The notes below the pieces were generated by a model that saw only the letters and a program-made list of their open reading frames with translations, did no database searches and was not told the DNA's origin. From Argonema galeatum A003/A1 (lineage in GTDB: Bacteria > Cyanobacteriota > Cyanobacteriia > Cyanobacteriales > Aerosakkonemataceae): a stretch of 64,000 nt of DNA. Positions 53,718 to 63,126 of this stretch are shown piece after piece (the stretch's first letter is position 1; every line of letters begins with the position of its first letter). The stretch spans positions 1 through 64,000 of the forward strand of contig NZ_JAIQZM010000008.1 in NCBI RefSeq assembly GCF_023333595.1. The letters are read 5' to 3'. A program made the translations under genes and the position numbers.

Positions 53718-54110
53718 ATGTTTGTCGCAATTTCTCAACTAGGATTGGTTACAAATAGAGCCTTGCTGTCAAATGTAACATGGGAAACTCTGGAAAATTT
53801 GGATGTAGAGTTGGCAGGAACAGGCGCACGTTTAACTTATTTGGATGGGTGTCTAGAAATTATGTCTCCCTTATCTGAGGCTCATGAAGAACCTAAAAAC
53901 ACTTTAGGTCAGCTTTTAGAGATTTATATGCGGATGAAAAACATCCGCTTTTACGGACGGGGTAGTACGACGATTGGGATGAAGGAATTGGGCGCAAGGA
54001 AAGAACCAGATGAGTCTTATTGTTTGGGTACGCGCAAGTCATCTACGATCTGCGTTTATCTGCCTTCATCTGCGGTAAAAAAATATATCCCCAGCTTCCA
54101 CCTATGCTAA
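53718..54110 (+). pseudogene. Truncated Uma2 (DUF820) family nuclease-like gene
   Basis: The first 108 residues match Uma2 proteins: LTYLDGCLEIMSPLSEAHE and GRGSTTIGMKELGARKEPD. Full-length members are about 190 residues, with the PD-(D/E)xK catalytic core after this point. Here the frame runs from about 54045 into an ATCTG-family repeat fragment (ATCTGCGTTTATCTGCCTTC). It ends in an unrelated peptide, so the catalytic half is lost. The next gene starts 7 bp before this frame stops. Confidence 0.7.
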
Positions 54111-56338
54111 CTCTCTCACAAGCGATCGCATTTGCCTACCAGTCTCTCCAAACTGGTCAAATATCTCAAGCTGAATCGATATGTCAGCAAATTCTTCAGC
54201 AGCAACCCGACTGCGGAGAAGCGCTACATTTGCTGGGTGCGATCGCACATCAGTCGGGTAAGCTGGATGATGCTATTATCTACTATCTCCAGTGTATTGC
54301 TTTTTCCCCAAACTACGCCGAAGCTTACTACGGTTTGGGTGCTGCTTTACACCAGCAAGGTCAGTTATTAGAAGCAATATCATATTACCAACAAGCGATC
54401 ACACTTAAGCCAAATTATATCGATGCACATTTCGATTTGGGTAATGCTTTCAAGCAGTTGGGCAATTTATCGGCTGCTGTTAACCACTATCAGCAAACTA
54501 TCGCTTTCAATCCCAATGATGCGGAAGCTCATGCTAACTTAGCAACTATCTATTTAGAAGAAGGCTTTATTGTACCAGCTATTGTACATTACCAGCAAGC
54601 GATCGCACTCAGACCGGGCTTTCCAGGACTATACTACAATCTGGGTAATGCTTTTCTCGAACAGCGCCAGTATCCAGATGCGATCGCCCAATATCAACAA
54701 GCTTTAGCTATTGTACCACAATTTTTATATGCCTACCTTGGGATCGGCACTGCTTTAACGCACCTGTTTCGGTTTGAGGAAGCCATTGATTGCTTACAGC
54801 AAGCTTTAATTATAAGTCCAGATAGTCCTGAAGCCTACTTCTGTTTGGGGATAACTTTTGCTTCTCAGAATCAAGTGGAAGAGGCAATTAACTTCTTACA
54901 AAAAGCATTGCAGGTTCAACCAGATTATACGAAAGCTTACTGGTACAACGTTTTTCTCTTACCTATCCTGTATGATAATTTAGATCGAATTATTTTCTGG
55001 CGTCAGCGCTTCTGTCGGGGTATTAATAACTTAATTCAACAGACTGCCTTAAATACATCTGAAAGTAGAAAGTTGGCTTTAAGCATCTTCAAACAAAAAT
55101 CGATTAACTTCTTTCCTGCTTATCAAGGTTTTAATGAGCGGGGTGTACAGCGAAAACTAGGAAAGTTTTTGCATCAAGTGATGGTAGCTAATTATCCCCA
55201 ATGGTCTATCCCTTTGTCAATGCCACCGCTGGGGAAAAATGAGAAAATCCGCATCGGATACATTTCCACCCACTTTAGAAACCATACCGTAGCTAAGTTA
55301 ACCATCGGCTGGTTGAAAAACTGCGATCGCAAAACCTTTGAAATTTATACCTATCAAGTTGCCCCTGAAGTAGATTCAATAACTGAAAGATTCAAATCTT
55401 ACAGCGATAAATTTTATCATATCTATGGCAACATTGAGGCAATTTGTCAACAGGTAATTGCGGATAAACTGCATATCCTGGTTTTCACAGACATTGGTAT
55501 GAGTCCCGTGACCTACCAAATAGCCGGATTGCGTTTGGCACCCGTGCAATGTACAACTTGGGGACATCCAGTTACTACTGGTTTACCGACTATTGATTAC
55601 TATTTATCAAGCGATTTAATGGAACCGGACAAGGCCCGATCGCACTATTCAGAAAAGTTAGTGCGTCTGCCTAACATCGCCATGTCTTATGAAAAACCAG
55701 ATGTTCCCAAACTTACTAAAACTCGCTCTTATTTTAATCTCCGGGAAGATGCTATCATTTATCTTTCTTGTCAATCTTTATTTAAATACTTACCTCAATT
55801 TGACCAAATATTTGCCCAAATAGCTCAAAGTGTTCCCCAAGCCCAATTCGCCTTCATTTCCCATGATTCTCCAGTTGTTAATGCAGTATTTACAGCGCGT
55901 CTGGAACGGGCGTTTGCTAACTTAAATTTGGATAGTAAAGATTACTGTGTGCTTTTGCCTAGAATGTCACATATTGAGTACTTCAACCTCAATTTAGTTT
56001 CAGATATTTTTCTAGATACCTTCAGTTGGTCAGGCGGTAATACCGCATTGGAAGCTATCGCCTGCGGTTTACCTGTGGTGACTTGTCCGGGAGAATTTAT
56101 GCGCGGTCGTCACTCTTATGGAATTTTGAAGATGATGGGGATGACGGAGACGATCGCCCCAAATGAAGCCGAGTATGTTGAAATTGCTGTTAAACTGGGT
56201 TTAGAGCCAGATTGGCGGCAAGATATAGTCCGAAAAATATGCGATCGACATACCATGCTTTACGATGATAGAAGCTGTATTACCGCACTAGAATCTTTCT
56301 ACAAAACGCTAGTTCTAGGAAATAGAGTACCCTGTTAG
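54104..56338 (+). CDS. TPR protein with O-GlcNAc-transferase-like (GT41) domain
   Basis: A 744-residue protein from the ATG at 54104 (MLTLSQAIAFAYQSLQ). Eight or so 34-residue TPR units (about 4-280) are followed by a SPINDLY/OGT-type catalytic region (390-740). Landmarks are VQCTTWGHPVTTGLPTIDYY, IYLSCQSLFKYLPQFDQIF and DTFSWSGGNTALEAIACGLP. It probably glycosylates proteins or a surface polymer in the cytoplasm. The start lies at the edge of a repeat fragment, so the native promoter may have been replaced. Confidence 0.9.
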   Translation: MLTLSQAIAFAYQSLQTGQISQAESICQQILQQQPDCGEALHLLGAIAHQSGKLDDAIIYYLQCIAFSPNYAEAYYGLGAALHQQGQLLEAISYYQQAITLKPNYIDAHFDLGNAFKQLGNLSAAVNHYQQTIAFNPNDAEAHANLATIYLEEGFIVPAIVHYQQAIALRPGFPGLYYNLGNAFLEQRQYPDAIAQYQQALAIVPQFLYAYLGIGTALTHLFRFEEAIDCLQQALIISPDSPEAYFCLGITFASQNQVEEAINFLQKALQVQPDYTKAYWYNVFLLPILYDNLDRIIFWRQRFCRGINNLIQQTALNTSESRKLALSIFKQKSINFFPAYQGFNERGVQRKLGKFLHQVMVANYPQWSIPLSMPPLGKNEKIRIGYISTHFRNHTVAKLTIGWLKNCDRKTFEIYTYQVAPEVDSITERFKSYSDKFYHIYGNIEAICQQVIADKLHILVFTDIGMSPVTYQIAGLRLAPVQCTTWGHPVTTGLPTIDYYLSSDLMEPDKARSHYSEKLVRLPNIAMSYEKPDVPKLTKTRSYFNLREDAIIYLSCQSLFKYLPQFDQIFAQIAQSVPQAQFAFISHDSPVVNAVFTARLERAFANLNLDSKDYCVLLPRMSHIEYFNLNLVSDIFLDTFSWSGGNTALEAIACGLPVVTCPGEFMRGRHSYGILKMMGMTETIAPNEAEYVEIAVKLGLEPDWRQDIVRKICDRHTMLYDDRSCITALESFYKTLVLGNRVPC

Positions 56339-56410
56339 TACGAATTGACTGCCAATTTTAGATTTAGTACCGAAGAGCCAAAATCCTCTCATCCAAAATC
56401 TAAAATAGAG

Positions 56411-57439
56411 TTAAGTTTCCCGCAAGCGCCACAACTTAATAGAGCTGTCATCATGATTACTGGCAAAAGTCTCATCGGAATTTGTAGTGACCGACCAAAA
56501 CCAGTTGGAATCGCCAGTGAGAGTGCCAAGCAATTTACCGTTGTCTATCTGCCACATCTTAATAGTATTGTCATTACCGCCACTAACGAGAGTTTCATTA
56601 TCCGGGCTAATAGCAATAGAGAGAACCGCGCCAGAATGACCGGAGAGGGTGCGAAGCAATTTACCGCTACTCAGTTGCCAAATCTTGATAGTATTGTCAG
56701 AACTGCCGCTGACTAGAGTCCGACCGTTATCACCTAGAGCTACCGAATCAATCCAGTTGGAATGACCTTTGAGGGTGCGAAGCATTTTGCCGTTGGAAAG
56801 CTGCCAAACCTTGATAGTATTGTCAGAACTGCCGCTCACCAGTGTTTTGCTATCGGGAGTGATGGCGACAGCAGCAACCCAATTGGAATGACCTTTGAGG
56901 GTGCGTAGCATTTTGCCACTTGGAAGTTGCCAAATCTTAATCGTGTTGTCAAAACTGCCACTAACGAGAGTTGTACCATCCGGAGTGATGGCAAGAGACA
57001 GAACCGAGCCAGAATGACAAGTAAGGGTGCCAAGCAATTTACCGTTCCCGACGTTCCAAATCTTGATGCTGTTGTCATTACTGCCGCTAACCACAGTCTG
57101 TCCATCGGGACTAAAGGCAAGGCAAAGAACTGACCCAAGATGACCCGTAAGAGTGCCACGCAATTCGCCGTCTTCTAAGTTCCAAATCTTGATTGTGTTG
57201 TCAAAACTGCCACTAACGAGAGTTGTACCATCTGGACTGATAGCGATCGCACGAACGCAGTCTAAGTGTCCGGTAAGGGTGCCAAGCAATTTTTCGTTCT
57301 CAAGCTGCCAAATCTTGATTTCCTCACAGTTAGCACTCACAAGCAGCGGAGATACCGGACTGATGGCGACAGCACGAATATAGTTGGAATTACTGGTGGC
57401 GGTTCTAACTTGGGGAGGACGGGGGTTAGGCGTATACAT
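56411..57439 (-). CDS. Cytoplasmic WD40 repeat protein
   Basis: About 342 residues from the ATG at 57439 (MYTPNPRPPQ). AAAGGAG lies about 17 nt upstream. The TTG at 57451 is too close to that site. It has eight WD repeats, mostly of the form TLVSGS-DNTIKIWQ, with very similar DNA between units. No other domain is present, so it is a propeller scaffold with unknown partners. It converges with the TPR/OGT-like gene, 70 bp away. Confidence 0.85.
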   Translation of the reverse strand: MYTPNPRPPQVRTATSNSNYIRAVAISPVSPLLVSANCEEIKIWQLENEKLLGTLTGHLDCVRAIAISPDGTTLVSGSFDNTIKIWNLEDGELRGTLTGHLGSVLCLAFSPDGQTVVSGSNDNSIKIWNVGNGKLLGTLTCHSGSVLSLAITPDGTTLVSGSFDNTIKIWQLPSGKMLRTLKGHSNWVAAVAITPDSKTLVSGSSDNTIKVWQLSNGKMLRTLKGHSNWIDSVALGDNGRTLVSGSSDNTIKIWQLSSGKLLRTLSGHSGAVLSIAISPDNETLVSGGNDNTIKMWQIDNGKLLGTLTGDSNWFWSVTTNSDETFASNHDDSSIKLWRLRET

Positions 57440-57451
57440 GGCTACGGTCAA

Positions 57452-58380
57452 TCTCCTTTAGGCGTTGCAAAATCAGCTGGGTATTGGCAGGATGCGGTTC
57501 GAGTTAAGCCGCCTTTACTCCGAGTGCGAAAATCTGCACTTCAGCGGTTAAATCTAGGGCGCATTCTTGTAAAGAGGCGAACTCAGGGCCTAAAAATTTT
57601 ATCATAACTCAAGCAATAAAAGGCAGATACTACACCTTAGATAAGGATTTGTCAACAGAAAAGTTATAGCATGAATTGCCAGCGGCTGCCTTGAGCCTTT
57701 TGCTTTAGAATGCCCAAGAAAGCCCCTAAACTCTCTAAATATGTCTTTTTTTATTTGCTTTTATTTTTTTCGCCTAGAGATAGCAGTTTGCGCGATCGCT
57801 CCTGCCGCCTCTGCAGACCATAAAAATGTCGCTCATACCAAATCCGGGTTATTTACCCCCTTTATAGTGTGAAGTGTAGGGGTGAAGCATTGCGGCAATA
57901 AGTGTATTCCCAAGAGCCAAAGCCTTTCTACCGCAATGCTTCACCCAACTTATGGATAACGGGGGTTTTTATCCCGGATTTGGTATCACTTCCCTTATCC
58001 TTATAGTCCCAGTATTAATCTACACCAATTGCGCCTGTGCCAGCGCACGATGTTGTGCGGCTTGATATCCCTAGTACTTACGCATTCGATTTGGCACCTA
58101 CTACATCTAGGGGCATGAATTGCCCCTACATCTAGGGGTAAAAGCGCCAACAATCATGGTAAGTCCCGGTCCCCCTACAATAGGTTTTGGCGATGCACAA
58201 TCGCTAAGACGCATCTAAATTTTTCAAGCTCTTGACCGCACGGTAAGGTTTTCAGCCTCCCAAAAGTACAATATGACTTACGCTTTTCTCCCCCCTAGCC
58301 CTGCTGAGATTTGGAGGGTCGGGGGGGCAAAACCTTGGTTAGTGCGTAAGTCCTGTACAATTTAGATGCGCCACAGTTTA
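57452..58380. other. 930-bp intergenic region with several repeats
   Basis: No convincing gene is present. It holds the 146-bp element at 57836-57985, a GGGGCATGAATTGCCCC hairpin near 58110-58130, and a CTTACGC...GCGTAAG element at 58274-58352. That element's arms are rich in CCCCCC/GGGGGG. Like elements recur at 60440-60523 and 62030-62096. Confidence 0.55.
57836..57985. mobile_element. 146-bp inverted-repeat element with TA flanks, copy 1
   Basis: CCAAATCCGGGTTATTTACC at the left and, reversed, CCAAATCCGGGATAAAAACC at the right are terminal repeats. Both ends abut TA. The sequence between is identical, in reverse orientation, to 63327-63472. It has no ORF. TA target duplication is typical of IS630/Tc1-like transposition, so it is probably a MITE mobilised by such a transposase encoded elsewhere. 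Confidence 0.85.
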
Positions 58381-59334
58381 TCAGGTTTCAGAACAGCGAT
58401 CGAACCACTCCTGATAAGTTTTCTGATGTTGGGTATCTTCAAGCACAACTTCAACACGCACTAGCTTGCACCCGTGAGGTTTCTGCTTAGCAATGGCATC
58501 TAAAAGCAAGCTCGCAGTTTTAAGAGAAGTAAATTCACCGCTGACATTTGGCTGAATGTCCGGTTTAACAATTTCAGTCGCTTCAATAGCAGGAATTTCT
58601 CCTTGTCCTAAATCAATTTCTGCTAATATTTTTACTTCTGGACTGACTTGTTCAACAATCAGTACTTCATACTGGACTGGCACCTGTACCATCCGAGTTT
58701 CGATTTGTTTGCGAACAACTACTTCGCCTACCTTTCGTTTGTTAAGGTTAACGACCAGTCGTTCTTCCAGTAACCGAATAACCTCTTCTTCCACAATATC
58801 TGGTGCGTCAGCATCTTCTGAGGAATCATCATTTTCAGGTAATTCTAGATGATCCTGCAACTCCTCTGTGGAAGACATCTGGTCTGCATAAGAGCTAGCG
58901 TAATGAGTTGGTGCCGGACTAACGTTAACGTTACCTATCACAGGCGATAGAGTATCCTTTGCCTGAACCGCTTCGACTGACCTTTGTGAAGACTGCATTC
59001 CCGAAGTCTGTGAGCTTGTGTGTTCAGGCATCGGCTGTATTTCAGTCATACTAATATCCACTAAAAGTGATTGGCTTTGATAATTCACTTGCTGAATGTG
59101 GCTGCTTCTTAATAAAAACGGTCGTGAATTTCGCTGGGTATCAGCATCAGATATAACTAAGTTTAGCTGACGTGACTTATCAAGATGTACATCCTTTACT
59201 CTGCCCAGAAAACGGCCTGCACTGTCCAACACATAAAAGTTTTTTAGCTTATTTCTTAGCTTATCCAGCAACACCTTTATCCGAAGATTTTTATTGGCAG
59301 TTTCAACCTTTTTTACAGATGTTTCGGTGTTCAT
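58381..59334 (-). CDS. DUF2382 (YsnF/AvaK-like) domain protein, diverged paralogue
   Basis: About 317 residues from the ATG at 59334 (MNTETSVKKV). A TTG at 59400 lies inside a hairpin and is unlikely. The N-terminal 90 residues form a PRC-barrel-like segment (FYVLDSAGRFLGRVKDVHLD). A Ser/Gln/Glu-rich linker follows. The C-terminal part has LLEERLVVNLNKRKVGEVVV and VPVQYEVLIVEQ, the DUF2382 pattern. It differs from the next three genes in its N-terminus and lacks their upstream box. It is likely stress- or cell-surface-related, and its function is unproven. Confidence 0.75.
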   Translation of the reverse strand: MNTETSVKKVETANKNLRIKVLLDKLRNKLKNFYVLDSAGRFLGRVKDVHLDKSRQLNLVISDADTQRNSRPFLLRSSHIQQVNYQSQSLLVDISMTEIQPMPEHTSSQTSGMQSSQRSVEAVQAKDTLSPVIGNVNVSPAPTHYASSYADQMSSTEELQDHLELPENDDSSEDADAPDIVEEEVIRLLEERLVVNLNKRKVGEVVVRKQIETRMVQVPVQYEVLIVEQVSPEVKILAEIDLGQGEIPAIEATEIVKPDIQPNVSGEFTSLKTASLLLDAIAKQKPHGCKLVRVEVVLEDTQHQKTYQEWFDRCSET

Positions 59335-59392
59335 ATCTTTGGCTATTTTGGAAAGTGTATTAATGGAAAAGTGGGATTGAATCTTTTCAAGC

Positions 59393-59423
59393 ACAGGCAA
59401 AGCTTTTGTGTCGCTTTGCCTGT
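59393..59423. other. 11-bp stem hairpin upstream of the diverged paralogue
   Basis: ACAGGCAAAGC pairs with GCTTTGCCTGT around a 9-nt loop. It lies between the 59496-60356 gene and the ATG at 59334. There is no strong U-tract, so it could be a processing or attenuator structure. Confidence 0.5.
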
Positions 59424-59495
59424 ACTATTTTGAAATGCTGAAGACATTCAGCTAGCTGAAGAATTCTGTTGGCAAACCCGCTCTGACAGGACTAG

Positions 59496-60356
59496 CTATA
59501 TACGATTAGGATTATCTACAACTGGATTACCTTCAGTGTTAATATCTAGCTCTTCGCGACGAACAGTTTCTTCGGCATCAACTGTATGGTGTTCGACTTC
59601 TTTTCGGAAACTTACTTCTTCACGTACAAAAGCTTGTTTTTGAATGTTAGCGCTTTCTTCGTAAACTTCCATACGCGCCACTTCCCCTGCCTGGAAGTCG
59701 GCATCGTTGGGAATTATCGCTCTTGCATCTGCGGGGGTGTTTCGCTCAATGACAATGCGCTCTTTTTCGACTGAAACAGAAACTCGTGCCGTTTCTGTTT
59801 CCACGCGCTTACTAACCGCCACTTCACCTACCTTGTGGCGTTCCTTGTTGGCAATCAGCCGTTCTTCGTACAGCCGTAATGTTTGACCTTCACCCTCATT
59901 TATGTCGTACAAGTACGGTTCTCGATCGTAGTTGTAGGTATCGCGATTATAACTTTGGGCTGCAAGAATAGACTCTCCGGTATCAGCAGTTGCGGTAGAA
60001 GCCAGCGGACGATAAACTCCCCTCAACTGCTCTTCATAATCGTAGTCAACGGCTTGATTTTCGTTGTATGCGGGTAAATTTTGAACTTGCTCTTTATTCA
60101 AACCATCGACAAAGACGCGATGCTGCTCGTAGTCGATGCGAGAAAGACCAACTGGAAGTAAAATTTTCTTGCCAAAAGCCCAAGTACCTGTGTCAATTAC
60201 CAGATAGCGGAACCGACCGTTATTATCTACTAATACATCGTGAACGCTGCCTACTTTATCGCCTCCTTCTGTGTAGAGGTCGAGTTTTTTAATATCGTCG
60301 CCAGAAAAAGTTTCACGGTAATTTGGATAATAATCTTCAAGTTTTATAAGGGGCAT
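59496..60356 (-). CDS. PRC-barrel plus DUF2382 protein, paralogue 1
   Basis: A 286-residue protein. The PRC-barrel (1-95) includes GDKVGSVHDVLVDNNGRFRYLVIDTG and KKILLPVGLSRIDYE. A Tyr/Asp-rich linker (115-155) leads to DUF2382 (165-275: LYEERLIANKERHKVGEVAV, SVEKERIVIERNTPAD). A related Anabaena protein (AvaK) is linked to akinetes, and YsnF to general stress. GAGGAG lies just before the ATG. A conserved box lies at 60413-60432, 56 nt upstream. Confidence 0.85.
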   Translation of the reverse strand: MPLIKLEDYYPNYRETFSGDDIKKLDLYTEGGDKVGSVHDVLVDNNGRFRYLVIDTGTWAFGKKILLPVGLSRIDYEQHRVFVDGLNKEQVQNLPAYNENQAVDYDYEEQLRGVYRPLASTATADTGESILAAQSYNRDTYNYDREPYLYDINEGEGQTLRLYEERLIANKERHKVGEVAVSKRVETETARVSVSVEKERIVIERNTPADARAIIPNDADFQAGEVARMEVYEESANIQKQAFVREEVSFRKEVEHHTVDAEETVRREELDINTEGNPVVDNPNRI

Positions 60357-60412
60357 CTTGTTTTCTCCTCAATTGGTATTACCAAAAATGTTAAAAATCT
60401 AGGTGATGGTTC

Positions 60413-60432
60413 CATCTTTCTAGCGAATGATT
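60413..60432 (-). promoter_or_regulatory. Shared upstream box of paralogue 1
   Basis: On the coding strand it reads AATCATTCGCTAGAAAGATG. The same box, with few changes, precedes the paralogues at 61729-61749, 63009-63026 and 63715-63734. The AAGATG ends 52-62 nt before each ATG. It could be a common regulator site or promoter. Confidence 0.6.
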
Positions 60433-60439
60433 AAGCTTG

Positions 60440-60523
60440 CCCTCCCCGCCCCCCCAAATCTGGGAGCCCCCCTCCTCATTCCCCCCAGATTTGGGGGGCT
60501 AGGGGGGAGAAAAGCGTAAGTCC
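60440..60523. repeat. C/G-run inverted repeat with GCGTAAGTCC end
   Basis: CCCCCCCAAATCTGGGAGCC then CCCCCCAGATTTGGGGGGCT, ending AAAGCGTAAGTCC. Related to 58274-58352 and 62030-62096. Each DUF2382 gene but one has such a copy beside it. The rest of this 365-bp gap has no gene. Confidence 0.6.
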
Positions 60524-60721
60524 TAGCGGTCATGCTTCGCCCCTACATAATCTTGTAGCCCGAAGGGAGTAACGCTTCGGAAGAGCAATCCGCCTGTCCC
60601 GTACAAGCTTGTGGAAAACTCGATTTTTTGGGCATAGAGCATGAGCAATGTTTTATACCGCAAGGATTTCAGCAAATCGATCGAGTTTCCCGATCGCACG
60701 CTTGTACGGGAGAGCCCGGTT

Positions 60722-61666
60722 TTAGAAGCGATCGTCAGATGTTCTATTTTTCATCGAATTTACATCGCTGTCGATATCTAACTCTTCGCGACGAATCGTT
60801 TCCTCGGCGTCAACTGTTTCCCGATCTATTACTTTCTTGACTACAACTTCCTCGCGCACAAAGGCTTCTTTGCGAATGTCGGGAGTTTCTTCGTAAACTT
60901 CGATTCGCGCTACTTCCCCTTCCCGGAAGTTAGCCACGCCAGGAGCAACTGCTGTTCCGGCATCTGCTGGGGTAGTGCGCTCAACGACGATTCGCTCTTT
61001 TTCGATCGCAACAGAAACCCGTGCAGTTTCGGTTTCAACGCGCTTGCCAACTGCTACTTCACCAGTTTTGGCGCGAGTTTTGTTTGCAATCAGCCGTTCT
61101 TCGTACAGCTTGAATGTTTGGTGATTTTGTTCGTTCAACCCGTACAGGTAGGGTTCTCGCTCGTAGTTGTAGCTATCGCGATCGAAAGTTGTGTAGTTAG
61201 CTCGATCGCCGATCGCTGCTGGCGAGGAAATCGCATAATCGGCGTCAACAGGTGCGGCGGTTACTACAGGTAGCATCGCATCAGTTTCAGGATAAAGTGA
61301 TGCTCCCATAGCGGGGGTGCGATATACGTTTCTCACTCGTTCTTCGTAATCGTAATCGGGTACAATGCGATCGCTGTACTCAGGTAAGTTCTCCGCTTGC
61401 TCCTTAGTCATATTGGTGGCATATACGCGATCGGCTTCATACTCGATCCGAGACAGCCCAACAGGTAGTAAAACTTTCTTGCCAAAAATCCAAAAACCTA
61501 AATCGACGACCAAATAACGGAAATGACCGTTATCATCCACTAAAACATCGGTTACAGTGCCAATTTTTTCATCGGCTTCTGTATAAACACCAAACCCCTT
61601 GATGTCATCATCCTCAAAAGTCTCGCGGTAATTTGGATCGTATTCTTCGAGTTTCATTAGAGCCAT
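60722..61666 (-). CDS. PRC-barrel plus DUF2382 protein, paralogue 2
   Basis: A 314-residue protein with the same two-part plan. The PRC-barrel (IGTVTDVLVDDNGHFRYLVV) is followed by a longer Ala/Pro/Asp/Tyr linker (115-175) and then DUF2382 (YEERLIANKTRAKTGEVAVG, AIEKERIVVERTTPADAGTA). It is most similar to paralogue 3, including codon-level identity over KTGEVAVGKRVETETARVSV, so the two arose by recent duplication. Confidence 0.85.
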   Translation of the reverse strand: MALMKLEEYDPNYRETFEDDDIKGFGVYTEADEKIGTVTDVLVDDNGHFRYLVVDLGFWIFGKKVLLPVGLSRIEYEADRVYATNMTKEQAENLPEYSDRIVPDYDYEERVRNVYRTPAMGASLYPETDAMLPVVTAAPVDADYAISSPAAIGDRANYTTFDRDSYNYEREPYLYGLNEQNHQTFKLYEERLIANKTRAKTGEVAVGKRVETETARVSVAIEKERIVVERTTPADAGTAVAPGVANFREGEVARIEVYEETPDIRKEAFVREEVVVKKVIDRETVDAEETIRREELDIDSDVNSMKNRTSDDRF

Positions 61667-62103
61667 GCTTATTTACCTCGGTTTTTTAATTTGATACTAT
61701 TAACAATAAAAAATGGCTGTTAATTTTTCATCTTTCTATAGACTGAATTACTAGCTTTGCAGATTGACCAAAGGGTGTAGAACACTTAAGTATTTTGTTT
61801 ATATGAAAAGATATGTATTAACTTTGAAAGTGCGTCTTTTATATGGTATTGCAAAAATTAATATTAAATTATATTAAGGCTTGTGAAGTGAAATCAGCGT
61901 AAGTATTTATAGCCATAGTCGAATGGCACAAGTTAAGCAAAATTTGCTGCCCAGATCCCCGACTTCGCAGAAGTTGTCGGGGATCTAGATCCAGCTTATC
62001 TTAGTACCATTCAGCCATAGTCATGTGAGGAAAGTGGGGAGAAAAAGTCTTGTCCCCCCCAGATTTGGGGGGTTAGGGGGCTAGTGCGTAAGTTCTGGAG
62101 AAG
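61667..62103. other. 437-bp intergenic region
   Basis: It holds the shared box for paralogue 2 (61729-61749), an A/T-rich stretch (61780-61880) and, at 61925-62015, a partial inverted pair around CATAGTCGAATGGCAC/GTACCATTCAGCCATAG that encloses GATCCCCGACTTC/GGGGATC. The C/G-run repeat 62030-62096 ends in GTGCGTAAGTTC. No gene is seen. Confidence 0.5.
61729..61749 (-). promoter_or_regulatory. Shared upstream box of paralogue 2
   Basis: The coding strand reads AATTCAGTCTATAGAAAGATG (21 nt, shown split as AATTCAGTC and TATAGAAAGATG). It lies 62 nt before the ATG. The TATAGAAAGATG part is identical to the box of paralogue 3. Confidence 0.6.
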
Positions 62104-62952
62104 CTAGATATTGCGGGGTCGATCCACAACCGAAGTACCCTGGGTGTTTAGATCTAACTCTTCGCGACGCAGCGTTTCTTCGGCATCCACGGTTTCGCGA
62201 TCGACTTCCTTGCGGATGGTAACTTCCTCCCGCACAAAGGCTTCTTTGCGAATGTCAGGAGTTTCTTCGTAGATTTCCACGCGAGCGATTTCCCCTTCGC
62301 GGAAATCAGCCTCACCGGGAGTCACTGCTCTTCCTGCGTCTGCTGGCGTAGTCCGCTCAACGACGACTCGCTCTTTTTCGATCGGAACTGAAACCCGTGC
62401 AGTTTCGGTTTCAACGCGCTTGCCAACTGCTACTTCACCAGTTTTGGAGCGAGTTTTGTTGGCAACTAGACGTTCTTCGTACAGTCGGAGAGTCTGATGA
62501 TCCCGCTCGTTGATGCCGTACAAAGTTGGTTCTTGTTCGTAGTTGTAGCTATCGCGATCGTAAGTTACATCATCTGGCTCCTTGGCAACTTGAGGACGAT
62601 AAACCCCTCTGACTTCATCTTCGTAATCGTAATCAATCCGGTCGAGGTCGTCGAACGCAGGTAAGTTTTCCACCTGCTCTTTTGTCAGCCCCGCCGCATA
62701 TATGCGTTCCTCGTCCTCGTCGATCCGGGAACGACCAACTGGTAGCAAAACTTTTTTACCGAAAACCCAAAAGCCTGAATCGATGACGAAATAGCGAAAG
62801 CGACCGCTATTGTCATCAACCAGAACATCTGTCACGGTGCCAATCTTATCGTCGGTTCCATCGGCATAGACATCAGCACCCTTGATATCATCGCCATCAA
62901 AAAGTTCGTCACGGTAATTGGGATAAAAATCTTTTATTTTTACAAGAGTCAT
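62104..62952 (-). CDS. PRC-barrel plus DUF2382 protein, paralogue 3
   Basis: A 282-residue protein. The PRC-barrel (DDKIGTVTDVLVDDNSGRFR, KKVLLPVGRSRIDEDEERIY) is followed by a short linker and DUF2382 (LYEERLVANKTRSKTGEVAV, PIEKERVVVERTTPADAGRA). It is the first intact copy in the direction of transcription. GGAGAT precedes the ATG. The shared box is at 63009-63026. Confidence 0.85.
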   Translation of the reverse strand: MTLVKIKDFYPNYRDELFDGDDIKGADVYADGTDDKIGTVTDVLVDDNSGRFRYFVIDSGFWVFGKKVLLPVGRSRIDEDEERIYAAGLTKEQVENLPAFDDLDRIDYDYEDEVRGVYRPQVAKEPDDVTYDRDSYNYEQEPTLYGINERDHQTLRLYEERLVANKTRSKTGEVAVGKRVETETARVSVPIEKERVVVERTTPADAGRAVTPGEADFREGEIARVEIYEETPDIRKEAFVREEVTIRKEVDRETVDAEETLRREELDLNTQGTSVVDRPRNI

Positions 62953-63008
62953 TGTATGCTTATCTCCTTATCTACACATAAATCCTATAATCATTGGGTG
63001 TTTATCTG

Positions 63009-63026
63009 CATCTTTCTATAGAATGA
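63009..63026 (-). promoter_or_regulatory. Shared upstream box of paralogue 3
   Basis: The coding strand reads ATCATTCTATAGAAAGATG, about 56 nt before the ATG. This is the third member of the four-copy box set. Confidence 0.6.
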
Positions 63027-63126
63027 TACACCACCTAAAATTGTTTACATATGTACTATGTCATTAGGCATAAAAACGCCTATTTTTAGTTGTTTCACCT
63101 TGCTAATGGGATTTTTTTTGATTCAT

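Noticed and set aside
57266-57607. 113-residue plus-strand frame at the WD40 start
   Set aside because: It overlaps the WD40 coding region in antisense, and the rest is low-complexity intergenic DNA.
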